DNA of 64,000 nt. It comes from Locusta migratoria. Taxonomy: Eukaryota > Arthropoda > Insecta > Orthoptera > Acrididae. Under the pieces are notes generated by a model. That model made no database searches. It saw only the letters and a program-made list of their open reading frames with translations, and was not told the DNA's origin. The stretch lies in the NCBI GenBank assembly GCA_026315105.1, contig CM048746.1, positions 348,505,548-348,569,547 on the forward strand. The letters are read 5' to 3'. This document shows positions 1 through 9,780 of the stretch, piece by piece. Every line of letters begins with the position of its first letter. Within the stretch, counting starts at the first letter, position 1. The translations under genes were made by a program, and so were the position numbers.

Positions 1-60
1 AAATATCTATTATATTTCTGTTGACAAAGTTTCTCGTGAAGGATTAAAGAGAAACTTAAC

Positions 61-86
61 AGTCCCCTCGGCCACGGCGGCTGGCC
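61..86 (-). repeat. SINE-A head fragment
   Basis: Twenty-six bases match the reverse complement of the 5' head of the tRNA-derived SINE found elsewhere here (cagtcccctcggcca followed by a near-match to the GGCCGGC end). Only the head survives, in the intron upstream of the first exon. Confidence 0.45.
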
Positions 87-199
87 AGTGTTTTGCATAT
101 CAGGCGGACCTCGTGCCCAGTAATCTGTAAAGAAGATGGCTGTTGGTCCTTTGATAATGAAGGCAGTGTGTACTGATGATCGCCGTGGTGGTGTTGCAG

Positions 200-378
200 G
201 GAGAGGAGATGCTGGTGCTGCCGCTGGTGACGATGGGCGCGCTGCTGGTGGCGGGTAGCGCGTGCAGCCTGCTGCTGCCAGAGACGCTGCACCGCGGCCT
301 GCCGCAGACGCTCGACGACGGCGAGGCCTTCGGCCGCGACTGGAGCTGGCGCGACTTCATCCGCTGCTGCCCGCCCAG
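200..378 (+). CDS. SLC22-like organic cation transporter, third-from-last exon (partial gene)
   Basis: This exon encodes about 60 residues near the C-terminus of a major-facilitator transporter of the SLC22 (organic cation/anion transporter) type, a plasma-membrane carrier of small organic ions. What is seen: an AG acceptor at 198-199, an in-phase reading GEEMLVLPLVTMG followed by a hydrophobic run that would be the last membrane helix, then the family-typical LPETLH...LPQTLDDGE segment and a DWSWRDF stretch. The exon ends CAG with a GTGCCT donor at 379-380, leaving two bases of a split codon. The base composition is strongly GC-rich compared with the flanking introns. The 5' part of the gene lies left of the window, so the start cannot be seen. 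The family call rests on the helix plus LPET context; the substrate cannot be deduced. Confidence 0.8.
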
Positions 379-659
379 GTGCCTGCACCTTCAGCTACAT
401 ACTCATTCTGCAAAGTTTCTACGTGAAGGGCACTCGTTGCCACAACTAGTTTTTCCGTAGTGTATGGCCTTGTGTGTCTTAGACTCGGGGTAGCTATCAG
501 TGGGAACAAACGCACGTGGTAGAAGACCACGTGGCGTGCGATACAGTCGCGAAGTTTCCACAGGTATTCAAGATGCCGATTAAATAGGAAAATTCGCAAA
601 AAATACTTATAAACAGTCGTTCTGGTGTTCGTTTTGCACAAGGGGAAGAGAACTACTAA

Positions 660-718
660 ATGGTAAAGGTTTCAGGTCAAAACAGCACTCTATAGGGTCG
701 TAACTTAGAATCCACGCT

Positions 719-756
<38 letters not shown>

Positions 757-1260
757 CTAGCGCAAGTAAGGCCGCGAGATAGGTCGTGCAACCATTCAAT
801 CTACCAAGGGGAATGATATCTAGTTAATAAGCAAGGTTGCAGACAGGTAGGACATGCTACTGGGTCAGACCGCGAAATTTGAACGAGTTGGAAAAATTCA
901 ATTTCGTAAGAAATAAAATAGCGAGATAGTTTGTGGAACCATTCGTTCTACTCAGGAGAATGATATCTAGTTAACATCCAACTTTACAGAAAGGTAGGAC
1001 ATGCTATAGGGTCGAATCACAGAATTTGAACAAGTTGGAATAAATTTAATTTCGTAAGAAAAAAGATCGCGAGAGAGTCGTGTAACTATTCAATCTACTC
1101 AGGGGAATGACGTCTAGTTAGTAAGCAAGGTTACAGAAACCTACAGTACTTCGCAGGGTTGTATCACAATACAGTTGAAAAAGGAAAAAAAAATACAATT
1201 TCCAAAAATAAAAACGCGAGTTATGTCGTGTAACGATTAATTCTACTCAGGAGAAGAAGA
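660..1260. repeat. Degenerate 147-bp tandem repeat with internal poly(A)
   Basis: The phrase gcgaga(t/g)ag.tcgtg recurs at 774, 921, 1069 and 1216, a spacing of 147-148 bp. Other shared phrases within each unit are ctactcaggggaatga, tctagtta and taggacatgct. A partial unit lies before a run of A from 721 to about 752. Units are diverged by roughly a quarter by eye. The monomer is close to nucleosomal length, as in many satellites. Confidence 0.75.
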
Positions 1261-2354
1261 GTTATCTAATAGGAATGACAACGGTATAGCTCTGTTTTCC
1301 GTACACGTTAGGCAGCGAGTACGGAAGTGATAAGTTTAGAAGTACCAAAAATTCGGGGAAAATTATGACGTTAGACATACTAGAATTCACAACATCTAAA
1401 CAAGGTTATAGTTAACAACTCTTGCGCATAGGGGAGTAGCTGAGGGCTTTATCTACTACCGTCCACGTGTCCTATGGACAAAGGGCAGACACCGGAAGTA
1501 TCGAAAAATTCCCGACCAAATGAACGTGTAAAACATTTAAACATGTTTAAACGTAGGAAGGAAGGGCTCTTCAGTCAGGAAGTGCAAGGATTATGTTAAC
1601 GAACACCAGTGAGGCAACGAAATCAAACTTCGGCAAAAATCATCATGAAACTAGCAATCCAGAACAAAATTAAATAAAATCTCACCGCTACGCATTGTGG
1701 TGATGTTATAGCGAGAACTAGAGACGCGAATGGGCATTTTCAACTTACAATGGAATCCCAGTAAAGTTTAGCCACGTCCTCAGAACAGAGCTAACACCAA
1801 AAAAGGAACTTACCGTGCCACAGGCCATCCAACCACTCCTGGCCGCCCTTGTGGTCGCTACTCTCCAGGTACCTAAAGTGGAGGGGGAACCTCTCCAAAA
1901 GGTTTAGCCGACTCAGGTAGGCAAACATAACGTGCACACCGGACAAGGGGAGTGAATGGGAACCTTTGCTAATCATCTTTGCTAAAGATTTGTCGCTGTC
2001 CGTGAGTTGGCAAACTTGACCAGAGAACCAGAGGTAACTGTAGCCATGTTGTTTGAACTAACAGACGACAAGAGCAGCGAGACGCGGCTAACGGTTATTT
2101 AAAGTGTTTTGTACATAAGTCCCATTCATTCTGCGCAAGCGGCGTAAGTGGGAACATATCACAGCATACGGGGGACTCATACACAAAAATAGACATTTAA
2201 AATTATGAAACACAACAAAATTATTCCATATGTTGGACAAAAAATATCTTGTACATCTGGTATCTAGCATAGTGCGAATAGAGCTTCTCGCTACACTAAA
2301 AAAAGTCTGATGCCCATCAACATTTATTTACTGCGGATAAAAAAAAAGGAACAC

Positions 2355-2475
2355 GCTGTATGGACGTGTTTCACTTGGTGAGACTGCTTCGGTCTGAAGA
2401 CAAGTTTGATGTAGCGCTCCACGCTACACTGTCCTGTATAAGGTTCTTCAATTAGATCGGCAATCTGCGTCCTTT
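2355..2475 (-). mobile_element. LINE 3'-end fragment (RTE/CR1-like)
   Basis: The sequence tttgatgtagcgctccacgc and neighbouring phrases match the 3' end of the LINE seen more fully at 6475-7125, in the same (minus) orientation. Only about 110 bp remain. Confidence 0.55.
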
Positions 2476-2949
2476 TGCATCAGGTAAATCAACCGATCTG
2501 TTGGTCTCCCTTTACAGCCGTCAGCCACCCAGCCACCAAGAACTAAAGTTTTGATTACTTTACGTCCCAGAGTGTGTCGTATCAACGTAACACTTCTTGT
2601 TTGCGTTGAGTTGGAGTTACTGAATGTTCCGGGTGTTTATACAAACATTACCGGATATCACGAGATCAAAGTACGTAATTATGCAAACAGGTGGCTCATA
2701 GGCATTGATGTTATTACCAAAACCATTCGTAAATGTTGATTGACGATGCGGTTCAATGAGACACGTCTGACATATTACGTAGTTTCGAATTAACACTAAA
2801 GTTCATTCACGGGAGAAACGTAATTACATTAAATGAAATTTTAATTACACTTTATTATCTGGTACGTGGATGAAAAATCATTTTATGGCATAAAATAGCT
2901 ATTTTCTTTTGTGTGTGTTTGTTTTCCTGACTTCTCTTATTTATTTCAG

Positions 2950-3006
2950 AGTGGGAGACGTATCAATGGAAGAGAAACCAACATCCTTAGAGTCCCCATT
3001 GAGAAG
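2950..3006 (+). CDS. 57-nt micro-exon of the SLC22-like gene (probable, perhaps alternative)
   Basis: A pyrimidine-rich tract with TTATTTCAG ends at 2949 and an AAG/GTAAAT donor starts at 3007, framing 57 nt. The preceding exon leaves two bases (AG); the first base here completes AGA (Arg), followed by VGDVSMEEKPTSLESPLR without a stop, and again two bases (AG) are left over. These join the C at 8568 to give AGC (Ser). Both phases therefore match, and skipping the exon also keeps frame. The peptide is hydrophilic and Ser/Glu/Lys-rich, as expected for the cytoplasmic tail that follows the last helix of SLC22 proteins. The phase fit at both ends and the good splice sites are seen; use of the exon in a transcript is inferred. 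Confidence 0.65.
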
Positions 3007-4191
3007 GTAAATCCACTTTCTCGATTTAGTTTACAGTTTCTTCTGTAATTAAAATAGGAATTCTTAACGAAAATTTCACACAGGAAATATCTGTAGAAAC
3101 GCTTGATTTGTGCCATATTCTGCATGTAAACTTTTTGCTTTGAGTTTTATTTCTTTACTATGCAGAATTTATGCGTAGCTATGTGCCCAACTGATCCCAG
3201 CTGAGCTGCCAGTGATAAATTGTTGATTACAAAGTTTGTTACGTGCAGCAATATACCAAATTAACTTTATAATTGTATTATTCCCATCGGATAACGCTTG
3301 TCAAACAGCACAATATTAATGTAATTTATGCATCGAAAAATTTCGATGTAGCTGTTAAGGTAGTATGCATGACTGGGTTAGTCAACTGCAGTATTTTCAT
3401 TCTAACAAAGCAGACGGCCTTTTTACCTACTTATGAAGTGCTTTTTTGGTGAAATATTAGTCGCCCCAGTTATTACTGAATGCCAAACTTAACTGTGAAA
3501 AGGGTTTCGTGTTTCAGAAACAAACAAAAAATATTTTGTATTATTTACTAATTTACTTGTAAGAATTACGAAAATAATGCAGATTTCTTAATTCCTCTTC
3601 CTTTAAACTTGCAAGTCACACTTTGACTCTTATTTATCTTGTAATAGCAGTCGAGAAATGGAAAACTTCATGATATGAGACCTATGTAAGACAGATACTA
3701 AGCAAAGGAACAAAAATTTGAAACGTAACTGCGATACCAGGGCCGAGGCTCCCAGTTCAGTACAGCTTGTCGACTAAGGAAATACTGTTTAATTCACCAA
3801 AATATTTGTATTTAAATTCATTCCGTACTGAACTCTTGTTTGTGTCTCGTATGAGAATGTTCAAGAGACTGGTTTTGAAAGTAGCAGCAGTGACATATTT
3901 ATTCTGTGAAATATTTGAAGTCCTATCCCGTTATGTGCATCCATAACCACGCAACCTCATTGTGAACACGTTCAAATGGCTGGAAAGCTGCAACAGAAGT
4001 ACATGCTCGTCACAGGAGTATGACAAATTCCTGGAGTACTTGCTGCTAACGACACAGGCAGAACCTTAGCGCCATCTTCCCTATGATAATTAAGAAAAAT
4101 GTAAGAATAGATTTTTAGCTCCTTTCAGTTTCACAGGTGTTTTCTCACTTTCGACTATTGCATTCATGATCCGAGGAAGTAATGGATCACG

Positions 4192-4420
4192 TGTTTTTAT
4201 TTCTTTTCGTATTCACAGAATATGTGCCATCAACGGCGAATGGGCAAGGCTGAAAATGTGTACCCAGCCGGGACTCGAACCTCGGTCTCCTGCTTTCTAG
4301 TCAGTTGCACTGACCACTACACCACTGGGGACACCGTGATCACCGCACCTGCACGGACTACCTAAGCACGCCTCCCGTCATATAAAAATTCTCAGCTTCA
4401 CCCTACCCACAGTACTCAAA
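4192..4420 (-). repeat. tRNA-Ser-like SINE, copy 1 of a direct dimer
   Basis: Read on the minus strand the unit contains an A-box-like GTGTAGTGGTCAG, an anticodon-arm-like hairpin with a seven-base loop whose anticodon position reads AGA (serine), and a B-box-like GGTTCGAGTCC. It continues into a non-tRNA body. It is a pol III-derived repeat rather than a functional tRNA: the acceptor stem is not closed and the arms are mismatched. Confidence 0.6.
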
Positions 4421-4557
4421 CTGTAGTTATGAAACTAATTCCCGTAAGAGTAAGGGCCACAAACTTGCCCACCCCTCCCCACTAACGAAAGGATCATTGC
4501 CCGTCATCGGCATCTGTACCGAAAGAACAAACGTCACTTCGTATCCTGCAGTTGTTA

Positions 4558-4775
4558 TTCTTTCATATTCACAGGATATGTGACGTCAACGGCGAATGGG
4601 CAAGGCTAAAAATGTGTACCCAGCCGGGACTCGAAACTCGGTCTCCTGCTTTCTAGGCAGTTGCGCTGATCACTACACCACTCGGGACACAGTGATCATC
4701 ACTCCTGCAAGCACTATCTAAGCACGTCACCCGTCAGACACAAATTCCCAATCGTACCCTGCCCAACTATTGTTT
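4558..4775 (-). repeat. tRNA-Ser-like SINE, copy 2 of a direct dimer
   Basis: This is the same unit as 4192-4420, starting about 366 bp later in the same orientation. It shares the opening phrase cggcgaatgggcaaggct, the tRNA-like core and the start of the tail (agcacg.c.cccgtca). The separating segment (about 4420-4557) shows no recognisable element. Confidence 0.6.
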
Positions 4776-5202
4776 CCTTTCATTGAACAAACAAAGAGTA
4801 ACTCGTTTCAGTGTCAGGAAAGGACTGAAACCACTCACTAACTGTTCTGAACATTATTAATGGAAACTGAAAAAAAATCTCTGTAATTTCCTTGTACAAT
4901 TTCTGGAATTCCTGGAAAACTGCGGCCAATACACGTCTGGGATATGTTTTGTTAGATTCACCAGATCAATAACTACAAAATACATTCGTGATTTACTGCA
5001 ATACAGTACAGTTTTTCGATGACTTCCTGTTAGCTAAGTTGCTATATTTTAGGCAAAATCTTTTATTACCTGTAACTCAGCAACAAAACATTTGCGGAGC
5101 TATGTTTATGTGACTTTTTTTGTACATTAACCAATTTAAATAACTGCGTATCTTCGTGAACCACCATGTATATCCAAACTAAATCTGTATTGGTGATTAA
5201 AA

Positions 5203-5290
5203 AAAAATATATATACGTTTTGACTGAATTTTATTTTTGCTAAACGTTTCGACACTACAGTTTCTTTATCTTCAGAAGGAAACAACGACA
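5203..5290 (-). repeat. Fragment with hammerhead-like core (PLE terminal repeat type)
   Basis: On the minus strand CTGAAGA, an 18-base spacer and GAAACGTTTAGC occur in the order expected for a hammerhead core. The spacer does not form a clear stem II, so this copy is probably decayed. Confidence 0.35.
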
Positions 5291-5359
5291 ACCATGCCGT
5301 TATATATGTTATCAATGAAGTTAATGAAAAACTGCTTGCTTGATAACATACACCATGTG

Positions 5360-6264
5360 ATCAAAAGTATACGGACTGCTGGCTAGAGATAATTTTGTGG
5401 TGCCCTCCATCGTTAATGCTGGAATTCAGTGAGGTCTTGGCCCATGTTTAACCATGATCACAGCTTCCACTCTCGTAGGCATTCTTTGAATCAGGTTCTG
5501 GAAGGTTTGTTGGGGAATGGCTGCCCATTCGTCACGGAGTGCTGCAATTAGGAGAGGTATAGCAGTAGATCGTTGAGGTATGGCACAAAGTAGGCGTTTC
5601 AAAACATCCTAAAGATGCAATTGCCATCACCAAATTGTTCTTTAAGAGTGGGAAGCCAGATGGTGCTTATGTGTAGGCCTGTGATATGATAGTGCCATGC
5701 GAAGCAACAAGGGACACAACCCCTTCACGAAAAACGCGAACCCCCAATAACACCACCGCCTCCGAATTTTACTGTTATCACTACCCACGCAAGAAGATGA
5801 TCACCGGTGATTCGGCATACCTACACTTTGCCATCGCATCGCCACTTTGTGTACCGTAATGTAGTCACTCCACCCAACGTTTTTCCACTGTTTAGTTGTC
5901 AAAAGTTTCCCCACGTTACACCAAGCGACGTTGTGTTCGGTTTTGACCTGCGTGATGTGTGACTTATGGGTAGCCACTCCATCATGAAATCGAAGTTTTT
6001 TCACCTCCTGCCCGTCATAGTACTTGGAGTGGGTCCTGATGCAATTTGAAATTCCTGTTCGATGGTCTGGATAGATGCCTTCCTACTACACTGTACGACC
6101 TTCATCAACGGTCGGCGGTCTCTGTCAGTCAACAGACGAGGCCCGCCAGTATTTTTTTGTGCTCAACGTATTTCTTCACGTTTCCACTTCACAATCACAC
6201 GAGAAAAAGTGTACCTAGGCCTGTTTAGGAGTTTGGAAACCTCGCGTACAGATTTCTGACACAA
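5360..6264 (-). pseudogene. Tc1-like transposase remnant
   Basis: On the minus strand the frame covering 5801-6004 contains HNVAWCNVGK, KQWKNVGWSDY and WRWQ-like residues in the order of the Tc1 transposase catalytic region (W..V.WSDE). The DE of the first catalytic motif reads DY here. A second conserved patch, the Tc1 glycine-rich GGG.VMVWG-type region, is recognisable in another frame near 5745-5770. Frame changes and the split by inserted repeats make it inactive. Confidence 0.7.
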
Positions 6265-6279
6265 TGCGAATCAAACGTG

Positions 6280-6470
6280 AAGTCCTGATGGAGTTATGCA
6301 GCCATTATAGCAACTAATGTAAAAAAACGACTTTAAAAAGGATGTTCACCTGCAGTAAAGATGAAGATGCAGATGACGGTAAATTCGTTATTCCTCTTAC
6401 GCGTTTCGGGCGATGCCCATCATCATAGAGTCTAAGCAAAATACAAATATAAACAAAAAGTTACAATGTT
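6280..6470 (-). repeat. Solo fragment with near-canonical hammerhead core
   Basis: Minus-strand reading near 6395-6425 gives ATGATGA, then TGGGCATCGCCC (a perfect 4-bp stem II with a three-base loop), then GAAACGCGT. Only the first core base deviates from CTGATGA. The rest of the fragment is unrecognised. It sits inside the Tc1-like element. Confidence 0.5.
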
Positions 6471-6474
6471 GAAT

Positions 6475-7125
6475 TGTTGTTGTGGTCTTCAGTCCGCAGA
6501 CTGATTTGATGCAGCTCTCCACGCTAGCCTGTCCTGTGCAAGCCTCTTCATCTGAGAATACGTATGGCTACCTTCATCCTTTTTAATCTGCTTACTATAT
6601 TCGTCCCTGTGTCTCCCCCCCCCCCCACAAGTTTTACCCACACACTTTCTTCTAAATCTATGTTGACGATTTCTTGGTGTCTCAGAATGTGTCCCACGAA
6701 TCTACCCCTATTTTTAGTCAGGATATGTCATAATCTTCTTTTCTCCCCAATTCTGTTGAGCACCTCTTCATTAGTTACGTGATCTACTCATCAAATCTTC
6801 GTCTACAGCACCACATTTCGAAAGCTTCTATCATCATATTCTCTGAACTCCTTATCGTCCACGTTTCACTCCCCTACAATGCCACGCTCAAGACAAATGC
6901 TTCCAGAAAGGACTTTATAACATCTGAATTTTTTATTGAATGTTAACAAGTTTCGCTTCTTCAGAAAGGCTTTTCTTCCAATAGCCATTCTGCATTTTGT
7001 ATCTTCTTTACTTTGGCCATCAGAAGTTATCTTTCTACCCAAATAACAGAACTCATGTACTACTTTTATTGTCTCATTACGTAATCTAGTTCCTTCAGCA
7101 TCGCCTGATTTTCTGACACTATTTA
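6475..7125 (-). mobile_element. LINE 3' region, RTE/CR1-like, minus strand
   Basis: About 650 bp match the 3' end of a LINE family common in insects, entering at gtcttcagtccgcagactg. On the minus strand the translated scraps correspond to the C-terminal part of an endonuclease/reverse transcriptase ORF; the plus-strand frame at 6564-6782 is a shadow. Frames are broken. Confidence 0.65.
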
Positions 7126-7248
7126 AAATATAAAAGTGAAATGGCGTAATTCCAAACTTACGACATACCTAGATCGCTCATAAAATACATAAACAGGGCG
7201 TTATAGGCCATGTGTAACAGATTTTGACTGATAATCAAGTAGAAAGTG

Positions 7249-7410
7249 AAACTTCCTGGCACATTAAAATTGTGTGCCGGAACGGGGACTCGAACCTGGG
7301 ACATTTGCCTTTCGCGGGCAAGCGCTCTACCGACTGAGCTATCCCGACACGACTCACGATGCCGCATCACAACTTTACTCCAGCCAGTACCTCGCCCCCT
7401 ACACAGTACA
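7249..7410 (-). repeat. tRNA-like modular repeat, partial copy
   Basis: This copy begins aaacttcctggca and carries a reverse tRNA-like core: on the minus strand the A-box-like TAGCTCAGTCGG, a TTGCCCGCGAAAGGCAA anticodon arm, and B box GGTTCGAGTCC. Fuller copies lie at 12213-12665 and 40904-41231. Confidence 0.65.
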
Positions 7411-7630
7411 AAGTGTTGCATTAAGGAAGACAGACTGTTCACGTTTACAACAATTACGTAAGTTGAAAAGTAAGAAAATGCGTCAGATGGCATCATCATA
7501 CATTGTGGTTAATCATTTGTCCAGTGAATTAGATGTAAAGAAAAGTATACAAAAATATACAAAGTCTAGTTAATATAGTCTTGCAAAAATACAAAATATG
7601 TATATGTGGTTCGTTAAACATAACAGACTG

Positions 7631-7877
7631 TTAAAATATTAAAAAAAAAAAAAATACAAAAAGAAGTTCAAGTATTTCTTAAGCTTATGGGACTTAACTG
7701 TGGGGTGATTAGTCCCTAAACTTAAAAAAAAATGCAAAAAGAAGTTGAAGTATTTCTTAAGCTTATGGGACTTAACTGTGAGGTGATTAGTCCCTAAACT
7801 TGCAAACTACTTATCAACTAACTTATACTAAAGACAACAGAAACATCCAAGGAATTCGAACCCCCGACGGGGAACGG
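7631..7877 (-). repeat. SINE-A copy with duplicated 3' tail
   Basis: The copy is flanked by a 10-bp duplication taacagactg (7621-7630 and 7878-7887). Its tail segment is present twice in tandem: aagtatttcttaagcttatg occurs at about 7669 and again near 7749. The head is truncated just past the B-box region. Confidence 0.75.
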
Positions 7878-8170
7878 TAACAGACTGCTTACGTATGCAA
7901 CAAGTACGTCAGTAGCTAATCAGGAAAGAAAATAAAAAGAAAAGTGACTGCCAGTCACCTGACCACGTTCGAAGTCGGTGAGTTCCACGGAACGCTCCAT
8001 TCCGCTGTCTCACGTTGTCTATTGACAACTGAGATCGCTGAAATGAAGTACATGGCAGTTAGTCGCAGCACAATACACCTAAAATGACAAATGAATGTTT
8101 TTGTGGGTTTCCGTATGCTTTTGATCACATACCGTAACACGATGTACGCCATTGTTTTGGCGTGAATATA

Positions 8171-8374
8171 GCCGGCCGCGGTGGCCGAGGTGACTGAGGC
8201 GCTCCAGTCACGGTCAGCAAGGCCACTACGGTCGGGGGTTCGAATCCCCCCTCGGGCATGGATATTTGTGCCGTCCTAGTTTGTAAGTAGTTCATAAGTA
8301 GTTTGTAAGTTTAGGGTTTGATGACCCCGTAGTTAAGTCCCTTAAGCTTAACAAACATTTGAAAATTTTTTGCC
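8171..8374 (+). repeat. tRNA-derived SINE-A, full length
   Basis: The head starts GCCGGCCGCGGTGG, contains the B box GGTTCGAATCC, a body with ggatatttgtgccgtcctag, and a tail ending cttaacaaacatttgaa. The 8-bp tgaatata flanks both sides (8163-8170 and 8375-8382). It lies about 190 bp before the terminal SLC22 exon. Confidence 0.8.
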
Positions 8375-8567
8375 TGAATATAACAATACTGTAGTATCGA
8401 AACTTACGGCTGTTGCTATAAAAATATTTCAATCACAATACCGACCAGCCGCCTCGCACACTCCAAGATACTATGGAGCAACATCTACTAAATGTGTGCT
8501 GCGCCAGACAGTTCAGGTGGAGAGGTATCGCAAGCTAACTTGGCGTTTGCCCCTTGCGTATCGGCAG

Positions 8568-8772
8568 CCTGGTGCTGCAGCACCACCAGAAGCCCGCGGC
8601 GCCGCGCGCGTCCGTCACGGTGATCGACAGCGGCGCTGGCGGCGGCGTCGGCTCGGCGTCGCCGTGCCAGCCGGCGTCCCCCGGCGCCGCCCCCCACCAC
8701 TGCGCCGCCGCCGGCTGCGGGGGCGACGCCGCCTCCGCCGCAGAGCACGCCGTCCGCATCACCGTCGTGTGA
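8568..8772 (+). CDS. SLC22-like transporter, terminal coding exon (cytoplasmic tail)
   Basis: An acceptor (cggcag, AG at 8566-8567) opens a GC-rich exon whose first base completes the codon split in the upstream exon. Reading continues LVLQHHQKPAAPRASVTVID, then a Gly/Ala/Ser/Pro/Cys/His-rich stretch, and ends in AEHAVRITVV with TGA at 8770-8772. The composition contrasts sharply with the AT-rich surroundings, and the frame agrees with exons 200-378 and 2950-3006. No domain is recognisable. The low-complexity tail would be cytoplasmic, and its final TVV resembles a C-terminal PDZ-binding motif (T-x-V type); that role is inference. The reading frames that cross this exon in other phases are composition artefacts. 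Confidence 0.65.
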
Positions 8773-9470
8773 CGCCGCCGCCGCCGCCGCGCGGCCACAC
8801 CAGTCAAGTGCCTTCTCCCGTCTCATCCTCTCCGCCGGAGGGACCAAGCTACTCACTACACAAGTGCAAATGTTATGACGAGTTTACACATTTTATGGAA
8901 TGTTATATTTAGTAATTTATATTTACTGCCACGTGTATTTGATACAAAAGAAATTTAAAGAAAAAATGTGATGTTGTTACGAGATTGGCAGCTGTAATGC
9001 TGCGACATTTGTTGAATTAATTAAATTGTTGTAATTGCTATTCATTGTGTCATTTTTTAAATCCAATAGTACTACTCAAACACTGTGCCAGTTCGCACTA
9101 TAAGTTGTATGTAGCATACCTAACTGATTTCACAGGCAACAGAATTAAAAGAACCAGCATTGCCTATTGCCGAATTCTAACCAACTGTGTTTACGGTTTA
9201 ACCACACAAACGTGACGCTGCCTGCTACCTAACAACACCTGCAGCGTTACACCTACTTCGCATGTCCCACCAGTGCTGCAAATGGGATATAATGTACTGG
9301 AAATAACATTCTGAAAAAAAAAAAAAAAAAAAAAAAATAGTGTGAACACGTAGCGGTATAAGGATTTAACACAAAGCCACAAAGACTTTTAATATACATA
9401 ATAATTGACGTGTTTGTGCCTAAATTATACTCTGCATCCAAAATTACACATCGCAGACGAATAGTGTTTG
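8773..9470 (+). other. 3' untranslated/downstream region of the SLC22-like gene
   Basis: The first 60 bp stay GC-rich (GCC repeats), after which the sequence becomes AT-rich with candidate polyadenylation signals. A poly(A) tract lies at about 9315-9337. No coding frame is supported. Confidence 0.4.
9020..9025 (+). terminator. Candidate polyadenylation signal ATTAAA
   Basis: ATTAAA lies about 250 bp after the stop codon of the SLC22-like gene and is followed by a T/GT-rich stretch (attgttgtaattgct and on to a T run near 9052). A second ATTAAA occurs at 9144-9149. No AATAAA is seen close by. Placement is plausible but unproven. Confidence 0.35.
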
Positions 9471-9780
9471 TATGTGGTAGTAGGTATCAGTCTCCCATTG
9501 TGCACTGTGGCGGTAGAGGATTGCTAACGATAACGGGGTGGAAGATATGGGAGATAAAAGTTACAGACTTGTATAAAATTCTACTTTAGGGTGTGAATAA
9601 TTTACTCTTCAGCAAAATCTACACAATGGATACGAACGATCTGTCTGTGTTGTTGTAGTACAAAGTCTCCCGTTGTACATCATAGCAGTTCCGTGTCGAT
9701 AGCTATAAGAGGTTGGAACATATAGTGGTTTAAACTCATCAGCTTGTATAAAATTCGGACTGTAGATCATCGATGACTTT
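9470..9780. repeat. Degenerate 175-bp tandem dimer
   Basis: The phrases agtctcccattgtgcac (9489) and cttgtataaaattc (9568) recur 175 bp later as agtctcccgttgtacat (9664) and cttgtataaaattc (9743). The two units are clearly related but diverged. Confidence 0.55.

Larger units (their letters stand above)
5351..8134 (-). mobile_element. Tc1-like DNA transposon, interrupted by later insertions
   Basis: Ends are inverted: left CACCATGTGATCAAAAGTAT, right (complement) CGGTATGTGATCAAAAGCAT, each bordered by TA (5349-5350, 8135-8136), the Tc1/mariner target duplication. The left 0.9 kb and the right 0.19 kb belong to one element; roughly 6265-7945 is foreign. Inside the foreign block are a hammerhead-like fragment, a LINE 3' end, a tRNA-like repeat and a SINE. 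Confidence 0.8.
379..8567 (+). other. Terminal intronic region of the SLC22-like gene, packed with repeats
   Basis: The 8.2 kb between the first and last coding exons is interrupted only by the micro-exon at 2950-3006. It holds a poly(A) tract, a 147-bp tandem repeat, LINE ends, a dimeric tRNA-like repeat, and a nested Tc1-like element. The stretches 1261-2355, 2475-2949, 3007-4190 and 4776-5200 show no recognisable gene or element; they are AT-rich with short random frames. Confidence 0.5.

Noticed and set aside
56..388. 110-residue minus-strand frame over the first SLC22 exon
   Set aside because: It is the antisense shadow of the GC-rich coding exon, with Gln/Ala/His runs and no family resemblance.
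660..1260. CRISPR-like array
   Set aside because: The repeats are 147-bp contiguous diverged monomers, not short identical repeats with unique spacers, and the window is eukaryotic.
2551..2739. 62-residue frame as an extra transporter exon
   Set aside because: No fitting splice sites in the required phase, and the peptide is unrelated to the SLC22 tail.
7270..7360. tRNA-Ser-like gene with TTGCCCGCGAAAGGCAA arm
   Set aside because: The base before the anticodon position is G instead of the invariant T, and the sequence is part of a dispersed modular repeat.
8200..8260. Possible genuine tRNA genes (B box GGTTCGAATCC) at each SINE-A copy
   Set aside because: The tRNA-like heads run into a common SINE body and lie between target duplications; no closed acceptor stem.
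8370..8912. Long frames on both strands across the terminal SLC22 exon
   Set aside because: Arg- and Ala-rich translations caused by GCC repeats; the phase-matched exon explains the region.
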